Source: Bolinopsis microptera (taxonomy: Eukaryota > Ctenophora > Tentaculata > Lobata > Bolinopsidae). From it: a stretch of DNA of 64,000 nucleotides. Position 1 is the first letter of the stretch. Each line of letters starts with the position of its first letter. Location of the stretch: contig NC_087074.1 in NCBI RefSeq assembly GCF_026151205.1, positions 12,505,182-12,569,181 of the forward strand. Direction: 5' to 3'. This document shows positions 22,201 to 48,524 of the stretch, piece after piece. The notes beneath the pieces were generated by a model. It was not told the DNA's origin. It worked only from the letters and a program-made list of their open reading frames with translations, and did no database searches. Position numbers and translations under genes: made by a program.

Positions 22201-24032
22201 AAATTACGCTGTCGTTATCGTTTAGAAACCCCCTCCCTCCCCTTCAGTAATATGTGAATTGTGAACGACCCCTCAAGGCTGGAGTAACATCTTCGTTGTT
22301 CTTTCCACATTGGTTTATATTGCTTGACACATACTCACAAATACTTATAAATACATACTTATACAGCGAAGAAAGTATGGTACACACTACCTTAACCGTC
22401 ACTGGCCAAATAAATCCTTCGGCTTCCTGTAATTGGCTGGTTGCACTTGTGTAACAATGTGGCTGTTGGAATACACCGAAGTAAAATAAGTGTCTTGATA
22501 AAAAGCTTATATATCTTTATCTTAGCTTTTTATCTTCTCTTTCAGACAGGTTGTCTAGACAACAGTATAACGATCAGTAATCCTGCTATACCTGCTCCGG
22601 TCCAGGTGTGTAGTTACAGAATTGAGATAATATATATTTATGGTCATATTTTATAAGTTTGTGGTGCTTTATTCATTGTTTCGAGAACATGTCAATTGTC
22701 AAGGTTAAACGTTAATATAGCCACTTGAATTTCCACTAATATAAATAGCAGAATTTGCAAGACAACCTCTCTCGCAATGGTTCATATTCCCAGAAAATGT
22801 TTCACGATTTTGTCTTCAGATGAATGACGTTTACGACAGTTTTATACCCTGCGAATTTTGTTGCAAACAATTCCCTCTGTCTCTTGTAGCTCAACACCAG
22901 GTTAGTCTACGTCATACTGCAGTTATAAATCTCACCTTCATTATTCTTTAAATTTAATGAAGATCACCAATTATAGTGCTGGCAAGCGCGACTGTCGAGT
23001 ATAATTCCATACTATACTCTGACAGCCATTTTACTTATTAGTGTTAGTCAATGATGCATTTATACTCATCGATTGTCGATCACTTTTAATTTGTCGTCCA
23101 ATTGAAAGCTGATTTTCTAATAGAATACTTTATTTTTAGGCGGGGTGTACACCGACAAGAAGAGCTCCCTCCTTCCCTGACATATTAGACGAGCGACCCA
23201 TTAGACCAGCAGTAACGGCAGCAACTGATCACGAAATACAAACACTGGACCAAGAACTACGAACATAGGACCAAGACCTACAAACACTGTGCCACGAGCT
23301 GGAAGCAATCCCGCGGCCAGGGCTATAAATCGTACTCCTCAGGCTGGCCGCAACAAACCTAGTGCTAACAAACGTCGTGTCCCTGCCAGAAACAATCGAC
23401 CAGTATTACCTGACAGCTCTACAAGTGGTGACGGATCAGAGCAAAATAACGAACTATCTCTTGTTGGTAGGCCCGGTAACTCTAGACCCAATAACGGGAC
23501 TCGTGGCATTAGAAAAGAACTTGTCCCAAAACCTAAGATAACACTATCAGCTGCCGGGAAAGAACCCGCCAGAGTGAAAAACACCAGGGTCACGAAATCA
23601 AACAACATGAACGATTTGGGGAAAGCAACTGCTGCCATTATATCAGTTCCTGCAGTGGTCGTGCCGAAAAGGAGACCCGTAGCAATCGCACCGAAAACAG
23701 GTGCAAATAACTCTTCGTCTGACAACAACAGCACCGAGACTTGGTCCACACTATCTCCTAAAATCATGAACAAAAACCCCCACAATCTCAAAAACGGAAA
23801 ATCACAAAACGGCCGGAAAACCGTGAACGGGCCACCGGAAAACAGTAGCGCTTCCGGAGTTCAAAACAATTTTCCTGGAGCCAGCAAGAAAGCTACATCG
23901 TCTAAAGATTTTAGGATCAATGTTTCCTCGTCAGAGAATCTGCGGGTTCGAGAGAACATTCTCAGCAAATATCAGAAAGATAAAACACTAGTTACCGCTG
24001 GTTCTAGCTCGAAGTCGGATGAGACCAGCTGA
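13229..24032 (+). CDS. TRAFD1-like TRAF-type zinc-finger protein, ~12 exons, frameshifted last exon
   Basis: Coding exons with GT-AG borders and consistent phases: 13229-13266, 13511-13646, 13952-14008, 14146-14312, 14502-14638, 15508-15561, 17261-17362, 17520-17552, 21989-22062, 22546-22605, 22820-22900, 23140-24032. Exons 1-4 spell the TRAFD1/XAF1-type N-terminus: VCNNCKRDIP, HLSHCIKNLRLCTLC, HIKEEH, VECSKCKTKF, LLCEFCSVDFPRRLL, CGCRTEECEECSERVM. Exons 9-12 carry two LPCEFC...HQTGC / IPCEFC...HQAGC fingers split identically at phase 0. The tail is Asn/Pro/Lys-rich and disordered. Predicted length is about 610 residues, near vertebrate TRAFD1. In vertebrates TRAFD1 (FLN29) dampens TRAF6-dependent innate signalling; a similar role here is inference. 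Exon 8 is the least certain. The tail of exon 12 needs a one-base shift between 23229 and 23265. Confidence 0.85.
15690..16440 (+). pseudogene. LINE C-terminal ORF fragment in intron 6 of the TRAFD1-like gene
   Basis: An open frame of about 245 residues has EKDLGIIMTSNLNF, VLYLTLVRSIFEHCPIIW, LEGLQKRALKWI, LPLKYRFDYHDLKFFHSL, YFYRAHLTWNRLPLSLREI and FKTELIKHIW. These are the standard post-palm and C-terminal blocks of CR1/Jockey-type LINEs. It is 5'-truncated, without palm or endonuclease, but its frame is unusually intact, so the insertion is probably young. It lies between coding exons 6 and 7 in the same orientation as the host gene. Confidence 0.8.
17681..17740. repeat. Exact 30-bp tandem duplication in a GC-rich block
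   Basis: Two identical 30-bp units begin CGCGCGGTGTCTAAGTTATG and end GTACATCG. They sit in a GC-rich patch (about 17630-17830) in intron 8, just after exon 8. The frames across it are not recognisably coding. Confidence 0.85.
18421..20642 (-). CDS. Membrane-anchored CAP-superfamily (SCP/CRISP-like) protein, 4 exons
   Basis: Minus-strand exons: 20642-20508, 19681-19467, 19120-19024, 18900-18421; the phases agree and give 308 residues. Residues 1-22 form a signal peptide (MNFICLAVMFFVRVRG). The CAP domain spans about 28-185: MHNELR, LEWANDLIL, NHSGNEFTGENIYY, WYVGEIKYW, GHFTQIVWKNT, CG and MVVCQYFPAGN. The family's His-Glu-Glu-His cleft residues are present at His85, Glu93, Glu121 and His146. 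Residues 231-256 are KPEE/KPGEN repeats, then a transmembrane helix (about 260-281) and a short basic cytoplasmic tail. This is a type I membrane CAP protein, unlike the usual secreted forms. The gene lies wholly inside intron 8 of the TRAFD1-like gene on the opposite strand. The substrate or partner cannot be told. Confidence 0.88.
20918..21772 (-). CDS. Secreted protein of unknown family, intronless
   Basis: A single open frame of 284 codons runs from ATG (21772) to TAG (20918). Residues 1-19 are a hydrophobic signal peptide (MIFISSIVFAFVASLVRAGS). The mature part has only three cysteines (189, 211, 218), three N-glycosylation sequons (130, 210, 276) and many Gly/Asn/Asp turns. Striking blocks are DDPVFSVGGDLAFNW (about 140-154), TGGNLSP, GVNDDNTHGLGNHFGCNPLT (174-193), RLQGTDHG and FGSGPVYGNYGIYVSENAAS (238-257). 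I do not recognise the family. It lies 276 bp upstream of the CAP gene start on the same strand, in the same host intron. The lack of introns among spliced neighbours could reflect retroposition or transfer, unproven. No membrane segment is seen. Confidence 0.75.
   Translation of the reverse strand: MIFISSIVFAFVASLVRAGSIERIERIDTKIWQLAMNLNPADGHVMDYTTGWIDDVFIGTYSQALTKDFLNRVVWKHAVNYIALVRHQKGEVDAVKVFRFKEGGRSLLSRFQAMNPGREVVTEGGPLQENVSANAQNMGDDPVFSVGGDLAFNWVHADNGHRIVLTGGNLSPIGVNDDNTHGLGNHFGCNPLTGKALNPLWGHEISNIQNCSITDPSCDFRANPIRLQGTDHGKGWRFGSGPVYGNYGIYVSENAASFPGPGYKLEQEVKIEEESNYSGHGQEF
22125..22275. mobile_element. Short MITE with GGGGT-TTCACATATTACGTAA ends, copy 1
   Basis: The left end TTAGGGGTAGTTCACATATT is the inverse of AATATGTGAATTGTGAACGACCCC on the right with a few mismatches. 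The two flank about 100 bp with pyrimidine- and purine-rich runs (CTCCCCCCCCTCC and CCCCCTCCCTCCCC). The same ends occur at 25261-25421 and, partly, 25629-25720. It lies in the intron after exon 9 of the TRAFD1-like gene. Confidence 0.65.
22366..22503 (+). mobile_element. SINE, 5'-truncated copy
   Basis: The sequence GCGAAGAAAGTATGGTACAC to TGTCTTGATAAAAA is nearly identical to the last 135 bases of the full SINE at 11003-11365. The tRNA-derived head is absent. It lies in an intron of the TRAFD1-like gene. Confidence 0.85.
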
Positions 24033-25260
24033 AATTTCTTACATGTCAACGGAGATCATCTAAATTAATTCTTAATGATGTTGGCGTTTGTTATTGAAAA
24101 CGGATTGTTCATATTCATAAATCCGATTGATAGTTAAAATGGAGTAGTCAGAAAAAGTTGAAATTTAAAAATAACTTCCATCTTTTTAAAAACAAATCGA
24201 ATGTGTGGTTATGTTAATAGTTTTGATACTGTAGCGTTTTGATGTTTCTTATATTTGTTTCTTCGCACGGGCTAGTGATTATTGAAGATTTCCACATGTT
24301 CTTAAAGTTTGCCTTCTTCATGTATATCATCATCTTGATGATACAAATCTTGATGTTGTAAATTTTTGTACGATAGCTGGTGGCTTTTTAATTATCACTA
24401 CATTTTAAATTCATACTAATTCTCGATTAGTTTATGGTTACGTATAAACAATTTTTTCCGAAAAAGTCGGATTGTGGGCGTGGATCTGGACTGTTAGTTT
24501 TGTAAATTGTAATTAATTATTCAAACTAATAGTAGCAGAGTTTTACTTTTTAAATTTAAATGTTTACAATTACTGTAAAATTTTACTGAGTTTAACTAGC
24601 TGATACCAAACTGAAACAGTGGACTTTTAACCCTGATCTAAACTTTAATTCCTTTACACTTTAGTATAGTTCTCCCCCTTTATACTCTATAGGCCCCACT
24701 GATAGTAATAATGAATGTTGATGCGGGCTATGTTCAATATTCAGTACACTCCACACAATACCATTACACATTACAGCATTAGCTTCCCTTTCTCCGTCTT
24801 CACAATTACTCCGGACTCTCACTTCTCAGTGTCCCTCTCCCTTTAGCCGTTCTATGTAAAGTGCAGCGTGTAGTAGTAACACGTGGACCAGGTCCCTGCC
24901 ATTATACTCCCTTCTACGTAGATAAAGTCCACGTGACTCACCATCTCACTAGCGTAGCACCATTGTGCTAATGTTCACATGACGGCAAGTAAACCGATAT
25001 CTTCCATTTGTTTAGGTTAAGAACTGAGAGAGAGTTAACGACTTCGTTCTGAGTTGCTGCTGTGTTTTCGTGTTGTTCTTTGTAGACAGTATTTTATAAT
25101 GTACCACCGCTTCAACTGTTTCCAGTCCCACATAGAACTTGAATGTTAACAGCTTAGCCAGCTTCTGGTGCTTTGACATGGGCGTTCATTTATGTACTGT
25201 CTCATTTTTTGTATGAAACTATGCTTTATAAACCTACACTCAGATACCGCGTGCTTAGAG

Positions 25261-25421
25261 TTAGGGGTCGTCCACATATTACGTAATCAGCCGAGGGGGG
25301 TTTCCAAATGATTACGGCTTGTGTACTTTTGACACAAAAGCTGTGAAAAACTGATTACGGAGGGGGACAGTAGAGGTAAAAAATTGTCCAAAAAGCGATT
25401 ACGTATTGTGAACGAACCCTA
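25261..25421. mobile_element. Short MITE, copy 2
   Basis: The ends TTAGGGGTCGTCCACATATT and, inverted, TTAGGGTTCGTTCACAATAC continue as ACGTAATC on both sides, forming terminal inverted repeats of about 28 bp around a core of about 110 bp with a central GATTACGG pair. It belongs to the same family as 22125-22275. There is no ORF. The target duplication is uncertain because TTA/TAA is part of the ends. Confidence 0.7.
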
Positions 25422-25628
25422 ATCGTAACTGCCCCCGCAATCGGTTCAATCGAAATTTGGTCGATACTGGTACAAAATCTTTTACTATCCAACATTTTCA
25501 ATTTCGTACTCTATCCAGCTTTCTAATTTTGTTCCATAACCTGATCCTGTTTCCATTTTCAGACAATTTTATAAAATTATGAGTAGTGCCATTCGACAGT
25601 GACTCGATTCGTGATATCTATAATAAAA

Positions 25629-25720
25629 GGGGTCGCTCACATATTTGACATTACTGGACCACTTTTTGGCAAATTGCATTAAAATTACACTAGCGTTACC
25701 ATTTTAAGGAACCCCTTCAG
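25629..25720. repeat. Decayed MITE copy 3
   Basis: GGGGTCGCTCACATATTTGA at the left and a GGAACCCCTT block at the right resemble the ends of the MITEs at 22125 and 25261. The core TTAAAATTACACTAGCGTTA matches the core of copy 1 (TTAAAATTACGCTGTCGTTA). Confidence 0.55.
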
Positions 25721-28386
25721 ACTCTCAGAACCTGTTACAAGCCACATAACTGCCGATGGACAAGTTTCTTGCTCATTGCCATGTTCGAGAATATTAACCG
25801 CAGGATACGTTATTGATTATGTTTCGTAATCGACCACACTTCGAAATTGCGCTCATCGTTCACCTTTTCAAGACTTAATAAATTCCTGTGCTGATCAGTT
25901 TGAAACTAGTTAAGTTAGAAACCTTTCAGCATTGAAACAACAGTACTAACTGTTACATCTAAGTGGGATGTAGGACAGAACCATTCTGTTGAATACATTT
26001 GACACAATAATGCAGACTATCTCATATTGAGTCATTCGTGGTGATCGACACAGGATGGAATAACTATTACTCTGTAAATTTGACCCTGTCAACGGGTGAC
26101 ATGTTCGGAAATTCATATCGACAGACAAATTGTACGATTACATTGCCGGACTGTATCGTACCTCGACCGGCCGAACTTTGTATTCCGCAAGTGCTGACAC
26201 TTACCCTAACCTAAATGCTTAGTCATACAAATTCTGTACAACTGTGTGCGGTTCGGCGTTCGCGGCTGCGCTCCAGTCTCGGGCGGAGATAGCTACTACG
26301 CCCATGCTGCTTTGTCTTACTGGAGGCGTGGTAACGCTCCCGCCCCCATTCCCTGACCGCATGAATACCATTTTCTAACCGATAGCAAGTAATCGAATTA
26401 TTATTTCACTTTGTCATGTTAATTTAGCGGGACATTCTGTCTGCTCGTTGGTGATCAGATGATTTCCAAGTCCATAATTCTTGTCAGATATAATTATCGT
26501 ACAAATCCATGAAATGGAGAATTAGTATCGGAGTATACTTTCAAACCTCAGTAACTGGAGTCTTTTCTAGAATAATCAGAACCCTACTGTCATACGGATA
26601 AGGTATTGGCATCAAGTTTATCAAGGATGTTACTCGCTTTAAGTTACTTTTATGTTGACGTATTAGTCCAGGTTTAGAAGTTCTAGTACTTTGAAGACTT
26701 CTTGTACGATCTACGTCTGTTATGCGTCATAATATAATGTAGGTTACATCCAGTGACGTAAAGAGAGAAGTATCTACAAGTAAAGGCTAAAGTTACACTC
26801 ACAATTGTACATTTCGACAGCTACATCACATTTACGTTGTGTGTATTCCGGAAAATCTAGTAAAGCTCGGTAATCAAAAGGAAGGGAAGTTTAATTATAA
26901 CGAACATGGTTGCATGACATTTAAAAGAGTCTAATTATTCCAGCGTACAATTCACTCCTTCTGCACAGTGCAGCGACCTACATTTTTGTTCTTTTTACTG
27001 ACAAAATATGGTGAGGCTTAGAAGGAGTGGCCAACTTGGATGAAAAATGGTAGCCCAATATTTAGAAATTAAGGACCTTATCGTTTTTAGTACTTCTGGA
27101 ATAGCAATTTTTAAATGGCTCTTTCGCTGGTGATTCGTCCCCGGTCCTCAATATCACTTTGGAAATGGTTCAGCTCAGTTTTGAATGTAGATACGGTTGG
27201 TACATTTTATCGACTTGCTACCATGTAAAATTTACGTGGCTAAGGCGTGGACACTCTTCCAAGTGTTGTACTTAAAGTCATAACACGATGCGATTCATTT
27301 GTGCTCTGAGTGCAAACACAATAGAATAATTAAATATAAAAGCAAGGGGTGTAATCTTCATTGGTATCAAACACCATATTCAAAGCGGTCTATTATAACA
27401 TGGATATGTTCCTAATTCAAGAGTCACACAAATCTTACATACAACACTAAATTCCAATATACACGGGCCTCCTTCACAGTTCTCTTTATAGGTGTTGACT
27501 GTTGGTATGTGATCATCTTGATTTATAAATAAACATCAAAGAGGAAGAAACATGGCACGATCCATGTCCATAGTTTCAACTGAAATCTAAACCGTTTTCA
27601 CTGATATGTGATCTCAAAGTTTAGGACAAAACCAGGACTTGTTAGAGCTGCGAATGTGCGTCATAGTTGCGTATGTACAGTGTCTTGCGCTATGTGTAGT
27701 TGACTATTAAATCTGATAATTATAAAATGTACGTATATTAATGTAGATATAATCCTTGATATAATGTAGATATAATCCATGTTATAGTCTAATTATACGG
27801 GCAGTACTAGAGAGCCCATAATAACTTAACATTGCACTATAAGAACCTAACTTTATAAGAGTTCAGTAATCGGAATGTTCTTATTGATCGACCTTGTTGC
27901 AACAGAACAAGGAAGACTGAAGAATACACTTCCGTTTATATTACAATTCATTGCATAGCAGAATCAGAAGCCCCCATAGTGTTTTTACGCATGGTTTACT
28001 ATGAATGCTTGAGAAGATGCTATGGCCTAAGATAATGTTCATTCTCAGGAAGTCAATGATTTTATTTCATTAACCACAAACTTCGGGAACCATAAATAAC
28101 GATAGCTTTAATCCTGAAAGGACCTGAGTTTCGTATATCAACAGATTATTCACGGCGTTAAAATACGGAATGAGTAACTATGATCGAGGGAAGGGCCAAT
28201 ATCGAAATTTCGTTACACGATCATCCGTGGTATTATATGATGTAGGATATCTAAAATGCAGCTGTTCATTAACAGTGTGCAGCGAATGTACACGCAGCAA
28301 AATGGCTCCTTGAGTACGGGCTAGCTTTCTTGTTATGAGAAAGTACTGCATATGTAAATTTAGCGTACATCCATATTGCTGCATGC

Positions 28387-28411
28387 AGAGAGAGAGAGAG
28401 AGAGAGAGAGA
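28387..28411. repeat. (GA)n microsatellite
   Basis: About 12 uninterrupted GA units. Confidence 0.9.
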
Positions 28412-29167
28412 GTGTACAATGTATATATTATTATAATTACATCCGTATTTCCACTTCGCAGATGCATTGTTTTTTATTCTCATCTTACGAAAATTTCTAT
28501 CACGATTCATTGAATCAGTGCACGGCTCAGTGTCCAGTGATGGTTTTACATTACAGACACTTTTTCAAATGAGATTTTGCGATCCAGTATTCAACCCTTG
28601 TACTAACAGTAAACGTAAAAACTGTAAATCTCAAATTTATAATTCTTCATGTATCCGCACCTTAATCTGGTTCTGAATTGTTAAATTCTAAAATACCAGC
28701 ACAAGCAAAGTGTGGCCATTGAGTGAAGTATAACAGTACAGTTGGTGGCTGGTGCATTAGCTGGTGCATTAGATATGATACCCGGAGGTTAATGCATTGG
28801 AGTGAGGGATTAACCACAATAAAGGGTATAAACACGAACCTGTAGCAACAGTCAGGGCGTTTATTATTCGCTACTTCCATCATATTACTCGCTATTTCCG
28901 GCATAATATATAACATACTCCTTTATAATATATACCAATAAAAGCTTGTAGATTGTACTAGACCCACCAATACTGTATGGTATAATGAGGAGATAAAGGA
29001 GTATTATAAAGGAGTATTATGTACACAGTGTACAGTACCAGTAGTACCGGTAACCTAACCATTTACTGGCCGTATAGAGCTGATCTTTACGAAACGATCA
29101 GTTATAGAATATAAAGTTGAGTCGGATGACCGGGGTTTGGGCATATCCGGTTTTGGGCACTAATTAA

Positions 29168-30686
29168 GGCCAGAGGGGGGGGGGGGGGGTAAATGGCACT
29201 TTTCTAGTTTTCACATATTTGATAATAGTTGCTGGAGACGAACAAGAAGAAAAAAACCGGATCAAAATCAGACCTTGCGTTCCTGAGATATCGCGCGCTA
29301 AATTTTGAGGTTTACCTGTAATTACATGTTAAACTGGATCTTTAAACGGCTGTAACTTTTTTGACCTTTCGATTCCTTAGTTGAGAAAACCGGCCACTCC
29401 CTGATCTTGAGGTTTGGTACAGTGGTTCCTTGGACAATTATCCTCATTTATGATGCAGCGATTTTTTTAATTTGACTCGGTTCTTGAATTATGAGGTTAA
29501 CCATGTCAAAAATTCGACAAATTTAGCTGGTTAACCTCATAATTCGAGAAACGAGTCAAATAAAAAAAATCGCTGCATCTAATATCTAGATACTTGTCCA
29601 AGGAACCACTGTACCAAATCCCAATATCAGGGGGTGGCTGGTTTTCTCAACTAAGGAACTGAAAGTCACAAAATGTGTTTCGAGATAGATGCAATTTAGT
29701 GTTTTCAAAATTTTGAATATTCACTGGAATGTATCACAGTTCGTTAGTTAGGACTTTCTATACACCTAACAACGTTTGCTTGATCAGACCTAGCCATCCC
29801 CTAAACGATTTTAGCCACTTTCAGTAGTTAATGTCCTTGTATTGTAAAAAATGAGGTTAACCAAGACTTCCTGTAAACACTAACTGCTCGAAAGTAGTAA
29901 AAATTTGGTTGTTAACCTCGCTTTAGACCATATAACACTGGGATTGGTTTATTAATATGTTATTATATATGTAGTAAAACATTTGCACAGTGTAACGATT
30001 AAGTTTTTGAGGTTAACATGTATTTTACTGGTCAGATATTCAAAAAATGAGAGGTTAACCTCATTTTTTAGCCATTTACGGATAAAATCTTCTACTAAAA
30101 TATGGTCAGTTCAAATCACCTTTGTCACGTGATTATAGTTGTAGGCATTGTGATACCAATAGATACCTCACTGCGATATTGTGGTACATTACATAAGTAA
30201 GAATCGTATGTATATTCCCTACAGTACCAAAATGTGATGGTTAACCTCATTTTTTCATTTTCCCAAGATAAAAGAAAGTCAATCAACACGTCATCTATTT
30301 AGATATGTGTATACCGTAAACTAACGATGAAAATAATAGCTCTATCATTTGATCTATTCTCGCTACATCTAAAAAAAGAGGTTAACCTCATTTAATAACG
30401 TTTGGATATTACTTTTTTTGATAATTATGAACCTAAAATTTAGAGTTAACATTTGCTGACCGAAATAACAAAAAATTATGGAGTGTAATAAAATATTAAC
30501 CTCAATTTTATTAACCTCAATGTTGTATAGTCAATTTTGTGAAAGTCGGTTAACCTCAATTATTTAAAAAAGTTAAGCAGCTACAAATATGTGAATAGTT
30601 GCAATGTTTTTGTCATCAAAAATTATATTGATTAAGAAAATAATATTTTGGTCGATGTTTTTGACCCCTTACCCCCCCCTCTGGCC
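29168..30686. mobile_element. TTAA-flanked 1.5-kb element packed with GAGGTTAACC palindromes
   Basis: The inverted ends GGCCAGAGGGGGGG...GGTAA and TTACCCCCCCCTCTGGCC are bounded by TTAA at 29164-29167 and 30687-30690, the target signature of piggyBac-type elements. The interior (29490-30560) contains about eleven copies of a GAGGTTAACC-type word on either strand, several as the full palindrome GAGGTTAACCTC or GGTTAACCTCATTTTT. A large imperfect inverted repeat occupies about 29381-29510 and 29525-29660. No transposase frame is visible, so it is non-autonomous. Confidence 0.7.
29381..29660. repeat. Imperfect ~130-bp-arm inverted repeat
   Basis: The left arm contains GTTGAGAAAACCGGCCACTC, GGTACAGTGGTTCCTTGGAC, GCAGCGATTTTTTTAATTTG and ATTATGAGGTTAACC. 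The right arm contains their complements in reverse order (GGTTAACCTCATAATTCG, AAAAATCGCTGCAT, GTCCAAGGAACCACTGTACC, GGTTTTCTCAACTAAGGAAC). The loop is about 15 bp. It lies inside the TTAA element. Confidence 0.85.
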
Positions 30687-30690
30687 TTAA

Positions 30691-31711
30691 CGGGAGTGTG
30701 GACCTCTAAACTTGTTTATCATTTACACAGTTTAAACTGGCGAACGGTATGCGGACATTATACTTTTACATAACGAAGGTTACCGCTACCTGACACATAC
30801 ATTGTTAGGTTACCTCCACTGTTGAGTGGAACTGCCTTATACAACACACCGTTAAATTACTTACTGATAGAGTGACTGACAGTTGAAGTACATGAAACGG
30901 AAACTTATAGACCTCGTGTGTCCCCGTTATAGGTCTTCACATTCAGTCTGGATAAAATCATATTTACCCGAGATCCGGCAATATGCCTCTGGAATGCACA
31001 CCTAAAAAGTAGGGGGTGAGCACAGAAATAGACTGAATCAACTATGGTTTTCGCTATATTAAGCGGGTCTTAAAACACTGTGTACCCATACGACTGGGGT
31101 TAACAGGGCGGTGAATACAAGACAAACAGTAACCGCCTGGGGGAGGCGGAGGAAGACTTAGCGAGGCGAAACATCAGCTCTATAATCAGTAACATTACGG
31201 TACAGAGAACCGGCAGCGTCAAACACACTAACTACATTGTTCTCATCAAGACTGCATTATAACAGTTTGTTACACTCACACACACACTTTGTATTACATG
31301 GAGTTAATAGGTCACGGAGACATTTTATCGTTTCTGCAACCCGGGTGGATTTCTTCTAGCTCTTCATCAAAGCAGCCGCAATTAAACAGACTGAACGTGG
31401 ATAAAATGTGAACTAACAGAGTAGCTTTGCATGGCACGGTGTATGTGTCACAATAAGCAGGAGTAAGCAGCAGCGAGTGATATAATGTTTGACCTACTGC
31501 CCACATTTTTACACTGCGTAGTACGGAATTACAGGACAATTGCCCCGGACACTCTGGTCGGGAGAGATAGAACTTTCGGGAGGTTACCAAGTTTGAGCGA
31601 CAGGGTATTTGAGTCGAGTGAAACAAGTAGGTTAAAATTGTTATAATATTATGATGTATATTGTATGTATAATATTGTGACAGGGAGAAGTTACAAGATG
31701 TTAAACTGTTG

Positions 31712-31802
<91 letters not shown>

Positions 31803-33539
31803 ACACACACCACACACACACACACGCACACACAATCTTATACACACTAAATTATAAGACACAGGCGTTTCTACACGCAGTATCAAGAGAAATTATTCAT
31901 CTTAACACAATCATCAAGACCATTTCATAAAACTAAATACAGATGATATGATGGTACTAGAAGTAGAAGCAAGTGCCGCATTGTTATTAATCAGTCCTTC
32001 GGTCTCCGCATCTCTCCACTATATATACTAAATCTTATACATAATGTATAATATTATATCAAAATTCAAAATAATACTCATATATTATGTATAATACATA
32101 TAGAACGAGTATGTAAACACATGAGGCGCTAGCAGATCAATTTTGAAGGGGGCAACAACTAAACAACATGTTGTGGAACCTACACATTGGGTATTATTAT
32201 TTCAATAACATTACTATCAATTCCATTATTGTCAACTGAGAGGGGTAACAAAATAATATATCACTATTTGGAACAACAAAGTATTCAGATCCTGGAGTGC
32301 GTGAAGTATTTGAAAGTATGAATCAAAGTATGAAAATCTCCGTAGTACTAAACACAGTGGTGCTGCTTATAAGATGTCGTCTCGTAGCTGACGCAAGGTG
32401 CGCCGGCGCGAGGGCTTGCTCTCACCCTCTTACCCACGGGGAGGGAGTGCACTGTTTTGACACGTGACCGCTGACCGCTGTAGTCACGTGTCAACACACG
32501 TGTGCACGGACTCTTCGCGGATAACAACGTCAATGATAACACGGGTACGTGTTCCTTTTCACTGGAATCATATATTTGAAGCCTACAAAATATTCTTTAA
32601 AATTACGCATTCACAAAGACCCTAAAAACAATTTAAGTTGTCATACGTTTCGTGAAAATCAAGCTAACTGCAATTATCTATACATCAAAAGTGAGCAGAA
32701 GAAAAATAACTCTTTTGAACATTTTACAAAAATCTGGGCTTTGAGATTACCGGGTAAATTACGCTGCAGTTTAGTAAGCAATCCGATAGTTACATTTAAA
32801 TCCATAAGAATATTTTTATGTCTTTCAAAAGTTTTTAAAACAATCTAAATAACTATTTTTATTAGAACGCTGACCTTACGTTTTCAACAATGACGATATA
32901 TCAATACTTTATGGGTAGAAACAGTTTTATAACCAAAAATACCAAGTTTTATATGAAATATGAACGGTGTGAACAGCTAAGGATTTGATCTTTATTAAAC
33001 CTGATTAATGCTTTATATGATTAAATTGTTTGAATCTATACAAAAATAATTTGAATTTTTCTACAAAGCGTATTATGGCTGCAGAAACTATTTTACACAT
33101 GCAAATTATAGCAATTCATGGGTAATCCGATAACAGAGCCCTGGAAAAAGAAAAATGTCAAAACATTGAATATTGTCAATTTAATATTATTATTATTATT
33201 ACGAAAGTCAACGGTTAACTGTAATAACATTACATATCAACATCAAGGTAGGGCGGTGTTGGCGCGGTAAGAAGACTGTTAGCAGTACGTTAGGAAAAGT
33301 AGACTTGAGAGCGAGCAGGCTCGGAGAGGGGTGTTTGACGTAGGATGACGTGTCCATTGGGCCTAGGACACGGGCCCACGTGCGCGCACCCCGGGCGACC
33401 CGGCTCTAGCTCTTGTCTCTGTTTGGCGAGCACAGGTTGTCCCCCGAGAGGGTGGTGTGAGCGGGTCATCACACCTCTCGCACACATACAAAGTCACACA
33501 CAGTCTCCACGGATATTTTAGCTAGCGCACAGCCGACCC
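30691..33539. other. Non-coding stretch, 3' flank of the G-beta gene
   Basis: No coding region is supported. It includes the long (CA)n microsatellite and ends in the presumed 3' untranslated region of the minus-strand G-beta gene. The long minus-strand frame at 31312-31845 exists only because (GT)n has no stop codons. Confidence 0.5.
31714..31831. repeat. (CA)n microsatellite
   Basis: About 45 uninterrupted CA units are followed by slightly imperfect ones near 31801-31831. It gives stop-free frames on both strands that are not genes. Confidence 0.95.
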
Positions 33540-48511
<14,972 letters not shown>

Positions 48512-48524
48512 CTGATTCCTTGTG

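Larger units (their letters stand above)
24033..29163. other. 3' flank of the TRAFD1-like gene and intergenic DNA
   Basis: No gene is recognised in these 5.1 kb. The first several hundred bases are presumably the 3' untranslated region. Short MITEs lie at 25261-25421 and 25629-25720 and a (GA)n run at 28387-28411. Frames up to about 110 codons on either strand show no domain or splice-consistent extension. Confidence 0.5.

Noticed and set aside
23339-23791. 150-codon minus-strand frame
   Set aside because: It is antisense to the last exon of the TRAFD1-like gene, whose plus-strand frame continues the zinc-finger protein.
31312-31930. Long frames on both strands over 31.3-31.9 kb
   Set aside because: They exist because (CA)n has no stop codons; there is no domain or splice support outside the repeat.
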